Below are positions 1 to 8,032 of a stretch of 64,000 nucleotides of DNA, piece after piece. The translations under genes and the position numbers were made by a program. The first letter of the stretch is position 1. The number at the start of each line of letters is the position of its first letter. The stretch comes from Chromohalobacter moromii (lineage in GTDB: Bacteria; Pseudomonadota; Gammaproteobacteria; Pseudomonadales; Halomonadaceae), in the NCBI RefSeq assembly GCF_023091865.1, contig NZ_JAHXDI010000001.1, forward strand, positions 310,001 to 374,000, read 5' to 3'. A model generated the notes under the pieces. The model saw only the letters and a list, made by a program, of their open reading frames with translations. It was not told the DNA's origin and did no database searches.

Positions 1-1
1 G

Positions 2-331
2 GAAGCGATCATTCAGGTTCTGGGCGGCGACCCGATGGCCGATGCGCCTCCTGCCGGATCGGCGTCCGGGCAAGATAAATCGCGCGATGTCGGCGGCGCC
101 TCGGTGGCGTTCTTCGTCATGCTGATGATCGTCATGGGCATCGTACGCGGCATCGGTGGTGGCGGACGCGGCGGGCGTCGTCGCGGACGCGGTGGCGGCT
201 TGCTCGGCGGTATCCTGCTCGGCGGCGCCATGGGCGGCGGTTTCGGAGGCGGCGGTGGCGGCCTCGGAGGCGGCGGCTTTGGCGGCGGCGGTGGTGGTTT
301 CGGCGGGGGCGGTGCCTCCGGTGGCTGGTAG
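2..331 (+). CDS. TPM-domain (YgcG-like) protein, 3' part only
   Basis: The reading frame is already open at the window edge, so the N-terminus lies upstream; the first internal ATG at 35 is unlikely to be the start. The visible part has a short linker, one hydrophobic segment (AFFVMLMIVMGIVRGI), a basic RGGRRRGRGG stretch and a long Gly-only tail ending in GGASGGW. This matches the C-terminal half of YgcG/TPM-domain proteins, whose periplasmic TPM domain precedes a membrane segment and a glycine-rich tail. A second TPM protein follows after 21 bp, so the two are probably co-transcribed. In many proteobacteria such pairs lie behind lemA, which would be just outside the window (inference). The function of the family is not firmly known. 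Confidence 0.75.
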   Translation, partial: EAIIQVLGGDPMADAPPAGSASGQDKSRDVGGASVAFFVMLMIVMGIVRGIGGGGRGGRRRGRGGGLLGGILLGGAMGGGFGGGGGGLGGGGFGGGGGGFGGGGASGGW

Positions 332-352
332 ATCAACGCAAGGGACATCACC

Positions 353-970
353 ATGGCATTATTGAGCGACAGCGAGCAGCAGCAGGTGCGCGATGCGATC
401 ACGCACATCGAGCGCGATACCGACGCCGAACTGGTGACCGTGCTCGCGCCGCAGGCCGACGATTACACTTACATCCCATTGCTCTGGGCAGGGATTCTGT
501 CCCTGCTTATTCCGGGGGCGATCAATTACTTTCCCCAATGGTTGGGGGCCTCGGAGCTTTTGATCGTGCAGTGGGCGTGTTTCGCGGTGCTCGCAATCGT
601 GTTTCGGCTGCCGGCGGTGACGACGCGGCTGATCCCGCGCCGCGTGCGCTTCTGGCGGGCCGCTAATCTAGCAAGGCGGCAGTTTCTCGAGCAGAACCTG
701 CATCACACCCAGGCTGGCACCGGCATGTTGATCTTCGTCTCCGAAGCCGAGCGCTACGTGGAGATCCTGGTCGATCGCGGGATTTCCAGCCGACTCGACG
801 ACGAGACCTGGCAGAGCATCGTCTCGACCTTCACCCAGCAGGTGAAGCAAGGTCAGACGTTGCAGGGCTTTCTCTCATGTATCGAAGCATGCGGTGAGCA
901 CCTCCGAGAGCACGTGCCCGCCACTCACGAGCGCAATGAACTCCCCAATCGTCTGATCGTGCTGGAATGA
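353..970 (+). CDS. TPM-domain membrane protein
   Basis: This 205-residue protein has a TPM-like N-terminus (SEQQQVRDAITHIERDTDAELVTVLA), two hydrophobic segments at about residues 43-60 and 68-88, and a C-terminal half with the TPM-type core GTGMLIFVSEAERYVEILVDRGI. It has no signal peptide. It starts 21 bp after the Gly-rich TPM protein, and the pair probably works together at the inner membrane. The molecular role is unknown; the domain was named after TLP18.3/Psb32/MOLO-1, and some relatives have phosphatase activity. The ATG follows AGGGACATCACC, which contains a usable ribosome-binding site. Confidence 0.75.
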   Translation: MALLSDSEQQQVRDAITHIERDTDAELVTVLAPQADDYTYIPLLWAGILSLLIPGAINYFPQWLGASELLIVQWACFAVLAIVFRLPAVTTRLIPRRVRFWRAANLARRQFLEQNLHHTQAGTGMLIFVSEAERYVEILVDRGISSRLDDETWQSIVSTFTQQVKQGQTLQGFLSCIEACGEHLREHVPATHERNELPNRLIVLE

Positions 971-1004
971 AAAGCCCGACGGCACGCCTCATGGCGTGTC
1001 GTCG
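970..1004 (-). terminator. Intrinsic terminator of the cupin gene
   Basis: A 12-bp stem with one G-U pair (977-988 against 993-1004) has loop TCAT. Read on the minus strand it is followed by GGGCTTTTC. The cupin stop codon lies in the loop. It could also reduce read-through from the TPM genes on the plus strand, although no T-run is present on that side. Confidence 0.6.
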
Positions 1005-1510
1005 CCGGTTTCCCCCTCCCAGTAGGCGACCGAATCACCGCGCGACATGAATCGGGTAAGCGTTCGCTTATCGGCATCACCGCCCGGAGCGCTGCCAGTG
1101 AAAACCCCGAGCTTGTCGGAATCGGGATATTCGAGGATATCCGGCTCGCGCATCGAACTCACGGCCAGGTAGCGAAGCGATACCGGGCTGTCCGCCGATG
1201 CGATCAGTTGGTGCGCGCTTGCCTCGCCGCCCGCGGGGCAGACCACGACGTCACCAGTAGTGACGGGATATCGATCCTCTCCCATGCGCAATTCCCCTTG
1301 ACCGGCGAGAACCACGAAGAGTTCGTCATTGGCGTGGTGAGCGTGATAAGGCCAGGCACGCTTGCCGGGCGGCACCTCGACTACTCGTGCTCCAAGATGC
1401 TTGGCGCCGGCAGGGCCCGCGACGGCGGCATGGGCGGCCTCGAAATGCGCGCCATGGGTGTGCCGTTCGAGCACCAGTTGATCGAGGGGGATGACCGGAG
1501 AAAGAGGCAT
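989..1510 (-). CDS. Cupin-domain protein
   Basis: This 173-residue single-domain cupin has motif 1 around residues 56-63 (HAHHANDE), then the glycine-rich turn GQGELRMGEDRY, TTGDVVVCPAGG, and a late His at about residue 100. These are the likely metal ligands. The start ATG at 1510 was preferred over an upstream extension because AGGA lies about 8 bases before it and the extra N-terminus would be unusual in composition. The gene faces the MDR oxidoreductase across about 218 bp, so the two may share a regulatory region. The small-molecule ligand or reaction cannot be told from sequence; it could be a sugar-binding or isomerase-like cupin. Confidence 0.8.
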   Translation of the reverse strand: MPLSPVIPLDQLVLERHTHGAHFEAAHAAVAGPAGAKHLGARVVEVPPGKRAWPYHAHHANDELFVVLAGQGELRMGEDRYPVTTGDVVVCPAGGEASAHQLIASADSPVSLRYLAVSSMREPDILEYPDSDKLGVFTGSAPGGDADKRTLTRFMSRGDSVAYWEGETGDDTP

Positions 1511-1728
1511 TGGCGTGTCCTGATGAACGCAGAACAGAGCACTATGCCTCGATGGTATGGTCCCGGCAATCCCTCGTCGGGTTGATCGCAGCGCCGCCAG
1601 AGACGTACTGCCTGACAGGGTGGCCCTTGCCTCCCGGCGATTCGTCACCATCATCTAGGAAGGACCCTGCGGGGCGCGTCATGTCGGATGTATCCCGCAA
1701 GCATAGGATGACAGCACAGGAGAGCACG

Positions 1729-2736
1729 ATGAACGTCGTCACATTACGTAGTCCGGGCGGGCTGGATAAGCTCGATATCCACGAATGCGAAGCGCCGGGT
1801 GAGCCGGGGCCTGGCGAGGTGCGCGTGCGCGTGCATGCCAGCTCGCTCAATTATCATGACTACGGTGTCGTTGCCGGCGCCATGTCGACCGAAGACGGCC
1901 GTATCCCTATGTCGGATGGGGCCGGTGTCGTCGAAGCCGTGGGTGAAGGCGTCGAGGAATTCACCGTGGGTGATCGGGTGGTATCGACGTTCTTTCCCGA
2001 GTGGCTCGAAGGGCCGGCACGCATCGGTGACTTCAGCACCACGCCCGGTGATGGCGTCGATGGCTATGCCCGTGAGCAGGTCGTGCGTCCGACGACGTGG
2101 TTTACTCACGCGCCGCGCAATTACGACCATGCCGAAGCCGCTACCCTGACCACGGCCGGGTTGACCGCTTGGCGCGCGCTGGTAGTGAATGGCAATCTCA
2201 AGGCGGGTGACACGGTGCTGGTGCTGGGCACCGGCGGTGTCTCGATCTTCGCCTTGCAGTTCGCCAAGCTGATGGGCGCCACGGTGATTGCGACCTCGTC
2301 CTCGGACGAGAAGATCGCACGGTTACGCGAACTAGGCGCCGATCACACGCTCAACTATAAGACCGAGCCGGAATGGGGCAAGCGCGTCAAGGCGCTCACC
2401 AACGGTCAGGGCGTCGATCATGTCATCGAAGTGGGTGGTCCCGCCACGCTGCCGCAATCCATCGACGCCGTGCGCATCGGCGGACACATCTCATTGATTG
2501 GCGTGCTCACCGGACGCGGCGGCGAAATTCCTACCGCCAAGCTGATGGCCAAGCAGGCGCGTCTGCAGGGCTTGATCGTGGGTAGTCGGCGCGATCAGAT
2601 CGAGATGATCCGCGCCATCGACGCTAGCGACCTACACCCGGTCATCGACCGCCGGTTCGCCCTCGACGAGATCGCCGACGCGTTTCGCCATCAGGAAGCA
2701 GGGCGCCACTTCGGCAAGATCTGCCTGGAATTCTGA
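1729..2736 (+). CDS. Zinc-independent MDR-family NAD(P)-dependent oxidoreductase
   Basis: This 335-residue medium-chain dehydrogenase/reductase has a GroES-like N-terminal half (EVRVRVHASSLNYHDYGVV) and a Rossmann half with GTGGVSIFALQFAKLMGA near residue 170. The position that holds the catalytic zinc cysteine in alcohol dehydrogenases reads SSLNYHD, and there is no four-cysteine structural zinc loop. It is therefore closer to quinone-oxidoreductase or enoyl-reductase-like MDRs than to true zinc alcohol dehydrogenases. The start at 1729 is chosen because AGGAG lies about 9 bases upstream and the N-terminus (MNVVTLRSPGG) is typical. It ends in front of a strong terminator. The substrate is unknown. 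Confidence 0.85.
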   Translation: MNVVTLRSPGGLDKLDIHECEAPGEPGPGEVRVRVHASSLNYHDYGVVAGAMSTEDGRIPMSDGAGVVEAVGEGVEEFTVGDRVVSTFFPEWLEGPARIGDFSTTPGDGVDGYAREQVVRPTTWFTHAPRNYDHAEAATLTTAGLTAWRALVVNGNLKAGDTVLVLGTGGVSIFALQFAKLMGATVIATSSSDEKIARLRELGADHTLNYKTEPEWGKRVKALTNGQGVDHVIEVGGPATLPQSIDAVRIGGHISLIGVLTGRGGEIPTAKLMAKQARLQGLIVGSRRDQIEMIRAIDASDLHPVIDRRFALDEIADAFRHQEAGRHFGKICLEF

Positions 2737-2756
2737 GTGCTAGTAAATGAGATGCT

Positions 2757-2790
2757 AAAATGCCGCCGGATAACTTCCGGCGGCATTTTT
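2757..2790. terminator. Bidirectional intrinsic terminator
   Basis: A perfect 10-bp GC-rich stem (2761-2770 with 2776-2785) has a 5-nt loop. It is flanked by AAAA on the left and a T-run on the right. It lies between the convergent MDR oxidoreductase and solute-binding protein genes, so it can end both transcripts. Confidence 0.9.
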
Positions 2791-3648
2791 TTATTTCCGC
2801 GAAGCGGGCCGCAGGTCGTAGTCGAAGTACTGTTCCATCAGCTCGATGAAAGTGCCGTCGGCGTAGACGCTGTCCAGCGCTTGATTGAAAGTGGCAGCCA
2901 GGTCCTTGTCGCGTGGTCGCACGGCGATGGCGTTACCCTTGCCGAAGATCGACTCAGGACTGTTGATGCGGGGCCCGACTTGGACAAAATCGCTGTTGGT
3001 GTCATCGACGTCCAACGTATCCAAAGCGACGGGATAGTTGATGAATGCCAAATCGAGGCGCTGTGACTGTAGGTCGAGTGCCACATCTGCTGCTGTGGCA
3101 TATCGCTGGATATCAAGAGTATCTGCGTAGCGCTCGGTGACATAGTTATCTTGTGTCGTCCCGCGTTGCACGCCAACGGATAAGCCTTTCAGTGTCTCCA
3201 TGTCGTCGATATCGATGTCGCTGCCACGTCGCGCCACCCACACTTTGGGTGACATGGCGTAGGGGGCGGTGAAGCGTACCTGCTTCTCGCGGGCGGGGGT
3301 GATGCGCATCGACGATAAAATGGCATCGTACTTGCGCGATAGCAGTCCGGGGATGATGCCATCCCAACCTTGTACCACCCATTCGCAGTCCAGCTTGGCG
3401 CGCTGACAGAGCGCGTTGCCCAAGTCGATCTCGAAGCCTGCGAGTTCGCCGTCGGCATTGCGATATTCGAACGGTGGATAAGGTACGTCGACGGCGATGC
3501 GTACGTGCTGTCTATCCTTGTTGGAAGTGTCGCTGGCCTGTGCGGAAAGGGTGCCGGTCAGGCTAGGGGCAACAAGCAGCACGGCGATGACCAGCTTGAA
3601 CGGTACGGCCACGGGTGGATGAAAGTCCAGCAAGCGGGAAGGTGACAT
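2791..3648 (-). CDS. Family-3 periplasmic amino-acid-type solute-binding protein (orphan)
   Basis: This 285-residue SBP_bac_3 protein has a hydrophobic export signal (residues about 15-38, ending LSAQA) and the family opening VRIAVDVPYPPFEYRNADGELAGFEIDLGNAL. Later come WDGIIPGLLSRKYDAILSSM and VGVQRGTT. Relatives bind basic or polar amino acids for ABC importers, yet no ABC permease or ATPase is adjacent. It follows tctA after 57 bp that contain a strong hairpin, and has its own AAGGAATT ribosome-binding site, so it looks like the last gene of the GGT-CHR-Tct unit. Ligand unknown; a glutamate- or gamma-glutamyl-type ligand is speculation from context. Confidence 0.85.
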   Translation of the reverse strand: MSPSRLLDFHPPVAVPFKLVIAVLLVAPSLTGTLSAQASDTSNKDRQHVRIAVDVPYPPFEYRNADGELAGFEIDLGNALCQRAKLDCEWVVQGWDGIIPGLLSRKYDAILSSMRITPAREKQVRFTAPYAMSPKVWVARRGSDIDIDDMETLKGLSVGVQRGTTQDNYVTERYADTLDIQRYATAADVALDLQSQRLDLAFINYPVALDTLDVDDTNSDFVQVGPRINSPESIFGKGNAIAVRPRDKDLAATFNQALDSVYADGTFIELMEQYFDYDLRPASRK

Positions 3649-3685
3649 GGGCTAATTCCTTGTTGTCATCGATGAGGTTTCGAAG

Positions 3686-3703
3686 CGGCCCCCGAGGGGG
3701 CCG
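3686..3703 (-). other. Intercistronic GC hairpin
   Basis: On the transcribed strand this reads as a 7-bp stem CGGCCCC/GGGGCCG with loop CTCG, immediately after the tctA stop. It has no following T-run. It may stabilise the upstream mRNA or attenuate transcription so that the binding-protein gene is expressed at a different level. Confidence 0.55.
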
Positions 3704-3705
3704 GG

Positions 3706-5208
3706 TCAGGCAGGTTTCGCGGCGTGGCGCTGGCGCAGCCGATGACGAATTGCCAAGGCCACTGACACCACGGCAAGGATCAATAGCGTCAGGGAGATCG
3801 GCCGGGTGAAAAACAGTGTCCAGTTCTCGTCGGTCATCAGTGCGCGGCGCAGGTTGGTTTCGGCAATCGGACCGAGGATGACGCCGAGCACTAACGGGGC
3901 CAGAGGGTAGTCCAGCTTACTGAGAATATAGCCGAAGACTCCCACCCCTAGCAGCAGGTAGATATCAGTGACGCGGTTGTTGAGGGCGAATGCGCCGACG
4001 ACACAGCACACCAGAACCACTGGGACGATAACCGAACGCGGAACGTCGGTAACACGCAGGAAGAAACGCATGCTGAACAGGCACACTACCAGCACCATGA
4101 ACGCGGCGAGCAGCATGGCCATGAACATGCCATAGACCAGATCGCCGTGATCGAGAATTAGTCGCGGGCCGATGCCGATGCCGTGAACCATCAGCGAGGC
4201 CATCAGTACGGCGTCGACGGCGCTGCCAGGAATACCGAGTGCGATCATCGGAATCAACCCGCCGCCGGAGGTCGCCGAGTTGCCGGATTCCGAAGCGATC
4301 ACACCCTCGGGCGTGCCGGTGCCAAACTTCTCTGGTGTTTTGGAAGCACGCTTGGCCTGGTCGTAAGCCAGCAAGTTGGCGATGCTGCCGCCAGCGCCGG
4401 GAACCGCGCCGATGAACACCCCGACCAGCGACGAACGGATCAAGTTGACCGGGTAGGTCAGCGTTTCGCGCAGCGCATCCAGTGGCTTGAAGGCTACGTT
4501 GGTAGGAATCAACTGCTTGCCGTGCTTGGTCTGTTCGGCGTCCTCGACTTCCTGGAGCAACTGGCTGACGGCGAAAATGCCGATCAGCACCACCAGGAAA
4601 GGGAAGCCGTTGGCGAGCAGGTCAAAGTCGAAGGTGAAGCGCGCCACGCCCATCATCGGGTCGGCGCCCACGGTGGCGATGAAAAGTCCCAACAGGCCGG
4701 TCATCAGCCCCTTGAGCATCGATTTTCCGACCAGGCTGGCGACCACCGTCATGGCGAAGATGATCAGCGAGAAATACTCCCAGGCACCTAGCTTGACGGC
4801 GATCATTGCTAACGGCGGAGCGGCGATGATCAGCACGATTGCGCTGACCAGGGCGCCGAAGAACGATGACCAGATCCCCAGCGCCAGGGCGCGACCTGGC
4901 TGGCCGCTGCGCGCCATGGGGAAGGCGTCGAAGGTGGTGGCCACCGACGATGGCGTGCCGGGGATACCCAACAGGGCGGCGCTGATCAGCCCGCCCGAAT
5001 AGCCGCCGACATAGACAGCGAGCATGGTCGCCACGCCCTGCAGAGGGGCCATGGTGAAGGTCAGCGGTAGGGTCAGCACGATGGCCATGGTGATAGTGAA
5101 GCCGGGGATCGCCGAGGCGATGACGCCAGCGACCACGCCGAGCAGCATGGTGGCCATGGTCGGCAGCGTGAACAACTGATCCATGCCGGCGAACAGCGCT
5201 TCCGTCAT
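3706..5208 (-). CDS. tctA: Tripartite tricarboxylate transporter, large membrane subunit TctA
   Basis: This 500-residue polytopic protein has the TctA hallmarks: GVVAGVIASAIPGFTITMA near residue 25, a second glycine/proline-rich repeat GAVPGAGGSIANLLAYDQAKRAS, then GVIASESGNSATSGGGLIPM and LGIPGSAVDAVLM. It forms the large channel subunit of a TTT-family secondary importer, which works with TctB and the periplasmic TctC. The tctB stop lies 42 bp upstream, and AAGGAG precedes the start. Family substrates include citrate, other carboxylates, glutamate and aromatic acids. The substrate here is unknown, although co-location with a gamma-glutamyltransferase hints at a glutamyl or carboxylate compound. 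Confidence 0.93.
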   Translation of the reverse strand: MTEALFAGMDQLFTLPTMATMLLGVVAGVIASAIPGFTITMAIVLTLPLTFTMAPLQGVATMLAVYVGGYSGGLISAALLGIPGTPSSVATTFDAFPMARSGQPGRALALGIWSSFFGALVSAIVLIIAAPPLAMIAVKLGAWEYFSLIIFAMTVVASLVGKSMLKGLMTGLLGLFIATVGADPMMGVARFTFDFDLLANGFPFLVVLIGIFAVSQLLQEVEDAEQTKHGKQLIPTNVAFKPLDALRETLTYPVNLIRSSLVGVFIGAVPGAGGSIANLLAYDQAKRASKTPEKFGTGTPEGVIASESGNSATSGGGLIPMIALGIPGSAVDAVLMASLMVHGIGIGPRLILDHGDLVYGMFMAMLLAAFMVLVVCLFSMRFFLRVTDVPRSVIVPVVLVCCVVGAFALNNRVTDIYLLLGVGVFGYILSKLDYPLAPLVLGVILGPIAETNLRRALMTDENWTLFFTRPISLTLLILAVVSVALAIRHRLRQRHAAKPA

Positions 5209-5250
5209 ATTGTGTCTCCTTTCGAAGGCAGCCGCGAAGCCGTGGTGTGT

Positions 5251-5796
5251 TCAGCCGAAGGGGCCGCGCGGAAGGCTGATGATGAAGACATCTCGGAACA
5301 GCCAGTCGATGCCGAACGAGAACGTCACGGCGATGATTGCGGCGATGGCCAGGCTACGGGGGCGACGCACACCAAGCGTGAGCTGGACCAGGGTTAGGAA
5401 AAGCAGCGAGGCCAGGCGAAAGCCCAGCATCGGCACGCCGACGATGTACAGGGCGAACAGCGCCAACACGCCGAGCGCCAGTCGGTGCTGCCACAGCCAG
5501 CGCGTGACAAGCCCCGCTGAGGCGCGCGGCGCACCGCGATAGCGTCGCCACTCCTGGGCCATGATGCCTAGGTTGATCACCATCAGGACGGCCAGTACCA
5601 GACGCGGAAAGCTGCCCGAACCGAGGGGTTCCCACATCGACGCGGGCAACGCCCCGGCTTGGACGAACAGCGCGCCGAACAGCACCACCAGCGCGCCGTT
5701 CAGCAGCAAATGGGCGAGCGCATTGGCGCGCCGGGTATCGGGGGCGGCGGCCCGATCTGACGATCGGGTCTGCTGCGAAGAAGACTGCGAACTCAT
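5251..5796 (-). CDS. tctB: Tripartite tricarboxylate transporter, small membrane subunit TctB
   Basis: This 181-residue protein has about four membrane segments (near residues 29-45, 65-80, 106-122 and 126-160) and ends in a short FGIDWLFRDVFIISLPRGPFG tail, typical of TctB. It is the small integral subunit of the TTT transporter. Its ATG overlaps the tctC stop by 4 bp (ATGA), indicating translational coupling. The first 25 residues are hydrophilic and Ser/Gln-rich. Confidence 0.9.
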   Translation of the reverse strand: MSSQSSSQQTRSSDRAAAPDTRRANALAHLLLNGALVVLFGALFVQAGALPASMWEPLGSGSFPRLVLAVLMVINLGIMAQEWRRYRGAPRASAGLVTRWLWQHRLALGVLALFALYIVGVPMLGFRLASLLFLTLVQLTLGVRRPRSLAIAAIIAVTFSFGIDWLFRDVFIISLPRGPFG

Positions 5797-6812
5797 TTGG
5801 CTAGCTTCCCGGATAGCCGTTCGATGGTCTCGTCGGTGGTCTTGAGGTAGTCAGCGAATGTCTCAGGACCTTCGAAATGTACTTGGGCGCCGGCGTTATG
5901 TACCGCCTGGATGAACTGCTCATCCTCGGAGAGTTCCCGCATGGCATCGGCGAGTACTTTGATCTTATCCTCTGGAGTACCCTTGGGAGCGATCAGGCCG
6001 CGCACGATGTTGAGGCTGAGCGAGTCGTAGCCGAGTTCCTTGAAGGTCGGCACGTCTGGTGTCTCTTCCTGACGCTCAGCGCTGCCCACCGCCAGGAAAC
6101 GCAGATCGCCATTCTTGACGAACTCGCCACTCGAGGCGATATCACCAATCGCAGCGTCGATATGCCCGCCAACAAGCGCACGAATGCGAGCACCGGTGCC
6201 CTCGAAACCGACATAGCGGAACGATAGATTCGCAGCATCTTCCATCATCGCCGCGTGGACATGGGGAATCCCGCCAAGCGTCACGCCGACACGGATCTCG
6301 CCGGGATTGTCCTGGGCGTAGTCGACGAATTCGTCGAAGGTCTGCCATGGGCTATCGGCGTTGACCGTCAGATATTGTGGTGAGGCGGTCATGGCCGCGA
6401 CCGGGGTGAAGTCGTCCCAGTTGAGTTGGGTCATTTGGGTATGGTTGGCGACTAGTAGCCCCTCGTGGATCTGGCCTACCGTGTAGCCGTCGGGGTCGCG
6501 CTTGGAAAGCTCTTTGAGGCCAGTGGTGCCGCTGACGCCGGGCATGTTGATGACCGGCATGGGCTGACCTAGGTACTCTTCGACATTATTGGAGATCACT
6601 CGCATCAAGGTGTCGCTGCCACCGCCCGGTGACCATGGAACGATGAATTCTACCGGCTTGTTGGGATAGTCCCCGGATTGGGCCAGTGATGCGGTGCTAG
6701 CACCTAATGCTGTACCCAGCACTAGCCCCCCGATAATTAGCTTGAAACGGAGGGAGCGGGTTGCTTGGGGCCGACCTTGGATAGTGTTGCTCTGCTGAGA
6801 AGTAAATGACAT
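5793..6812 (-). CDS. tctC: Tripartite tricarboxylate transporter, periplasmic binding protein TctC
   Basis: This 339-residue Bug/TctC-family receptor has an export signal at residues 20-45 (FKLIIGGLVLGTALGASTASLAQS). The mature start YPNKPVEFIVPWSPGGGSDTLMR is the classic TctC beginning. Further motifs are INMPGVSGTTGLKELSKRDPDGYTVG and LRFLAVGSAERQ. I chose the ATG at 6812 rather than 6845 because AAGGA lies 10 bases before it. It captures the substrate for TctA/TctB. The gene starts 120 bp after the second CHR gene, a gap containing small inverted repeats, so it may also have its own promoter or processing site. Confidence 0.92.
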   Translation of the reverse strand: MSFTSQQSNTIQGRPQATRSLRFKLIIGGLVLGTALGASTASLAQSGDYPNKPVEFIVPWSPGGGSDTLMRVISNNVEEYLGQPMPVINMPGVSGTTGLKELSKRDPDGYTVGQIHEGLLVANHTQMTQLNWDDFTPVAAMTASPQYLTVNADSPWQTFDEFVDYAQDNPGEIRVGVTLGGIPHVHAAMMEDAANLSFRYVGFEGTGARIRALVGGHIDAAIGDIASSGEFVKNGDLRFLAVGSAERQEETPDVPTFKELGYDSLSLNIVRGLIAPKGTPEDKIKVLADAMRELSEDEQFIQAVHNAGAQVHFEGPETFADYLKTTDETIERLSGKLAK

Positions 6813-6932
6813 GGCTATATTGTCCTTGTTGGTCATTGTATTCATGCATTGCTTGATTACCGGCTCGTAAGAGCCTTATGGGATTCGCGCGGTATATCGC
6901 CGAATCCGCGAACGGGCAGATCCCGACGACCA

Positions 6933-7463
6933 CTAACCGAGCAGCAGGGCGCCGTAGACGAGTCCGAAACACACGACGAACGCCGGGTGAACCCGGGTCG
7001 CCAGGAGTGATACGCCGGCCACGCCACCGATGATCGCGGTGTGCACGGCGCCGGCGGTCGTCACACTTTCGGTGAGAAATCTCCAGGTTAGATAGGCCAT
7101 GAGCGTCATCACCACTGGGCGGACCCACTGGCTCATCGACTTGACCTTGATCGAGTCGCGGTAGCGATACAGCGTGCCCAGCGCGATTAGCATCAGCAGC
7201 AGCGACGGCGCGACGGTGGCGAAGGTGGCGATCAGCGATCCGGGCACGCCGGCGACGTCGTAGCCGATGTAGCCGGCCATCTTGGTAGCGATCGGGCTGG
7301 GCAGCGCGTTGCCTAGCGCCAAGGTCTCGGCGAAAGCCTGTGAACTCATCCACCCATAGCGGCCGACCACCTCGTTCTCGATCAGCGGGATGATCGCCGG
7401 GCCGCCGCCGTAACCGACGATGTTGGGGATGAAGAACGCCAGGAACAGGTGCCAATAGATCAT
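6933..7463 (-). CDS. CHR-family (chromate transporter-like) half-size subunit 2
   Basis: This 176-residue hydrophobic protein has the CHR domain signature near its N-terminus (GYGGGPAIIPLIENEVV), then LALGNALPSPIATKMAGYIGY, followed by several membrane segments. It is a short-chain CHR protein; such proteins normally act as an adjacent pair of opposite topology. It overlaps the partner gene by 4 bp (ATGA). The family is named after chromate efflux, but many members have other or unknown anions as substrates, and no chrB/chrR-like gene is nearby. Together with the adjacent GGT this recalls B. subtilis ywrA/ywrB/ywrD. Confidence 0.88.
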   Translation of the reverse strand: MIYWHLFLAFFIPNIVGYGGGPAIIPLIENEVVGRYGWMSSQAFAETLALGNALPSPIATKMAGYIGYDVAGVPGSLIATFATVAPSLLLMLIALGTLYRYRDSIKVKSMSQWVRPVVMTLMAYLTWRFLTESVTTAGAVHTAIIGGVAGVSLLATRVHPAFVVCFGLVYGALLLG

Positions 7464-8032
7464 TTGTTCGTCTCGCTGGTCGCTTGCTGCGATTCGGGGC
7501 GCAGTAACGCTGCGATCAAGATCGCGCCGATGACCAGCCCCGGGTGCACATCGAGCCAGTAGATCAGCCCACCGGCGATGGCCCCCATCACCAGCGTCAC
7601 AAGCCAGCCAAGGCTGGCCCGCGACTTGGTGAAAAAATCCCAGGTCAACTTGGCCATCATCACCATGACGACGGGGACCACGCCCTGGCCCATGCCCTGC
7701 ACCCAGCGCTGGTCGCCGTGACGGGCGTAGAGTCCGAGTAGCGCGATCATTGCAATGATTATTGGCCCGATTACCGCGATGACGGCATTGAGCGCGCCCA
7801 GACTGCCTCCGACTCGGTAACCGATGTAGCCGGCCATCTTGGTGGCGATTGGGCCGGGCAGTGTATTGCCGATTGCCAGCACGTCGGCGAATGCCTCGTC
7901 GTCCATCCAGGCGTGGCGTTTGACTACTTCTTGATGAACGAGAGGGATCATCGACGGGCCGCCACCGAAGCCGAACAGGCCGATGCGCAGGAAGGCCATG
8001 AATAGCTGGGCTTGAGTACGCAGCATGATCAC
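7460..8032 (-). CDS. CHR-family (chromate transporter-like) half-size subunit 1
   Basis: This 190-residue paralogue of the downstream protein has the signature FLRIGLFGFGGGPSMIPLVHQEVV, then LAIGNTLPGPIATKMAGYIGY. It is the first member of a short-chain CHR pair. The start is GTG at 8032, overlapping the GGT stop by 4 bp, or ATG at 8026; neither has a strong ribosome-binding site, which fits translational coupling to the GGT gene. Substrate is unknown. Confidence 0.88.
   Translation of the reverse strand: MIMLRTQAQLFMAFLRIGLFGFGGGPSMIPLVHQEVVKRHAWMDDEAFADVLAIGNTLPGPIATKMAGYIGYRVGGSLGALNAVIAVIGPIIIAMIALLGLYARHGDQRWVQGMGQGVVPVVMVMMAKLTWDFFTKSRASLGWLVTLVMGAIAGGLIYWLDVHPGLVIGAILIAALLRPESQQATSETNK

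Noticed and set aside
1510-1728. N-terminal extension of the MDR oxidoreductase
   Set aside because: The 73 extra codons are not homologous to the family, and a good ribosome-binding site precedes ATG 1729.
6862-6907. Small inverted repeats (GGCTC/GAGCC and GGATTCG/CGAATCC) between CHR2 and tctC
   Set aside because: Short stems and no T-run on the transcribed strand; not reported as a terminator, so the genes are kept as one putative unit.
6933-8032. Chromate-resistance operon
   Set aside because: CHR genes alone do not show this; no chrB, chrR or other resistance gene is present, and the neighbours are GGT and TTT genes.
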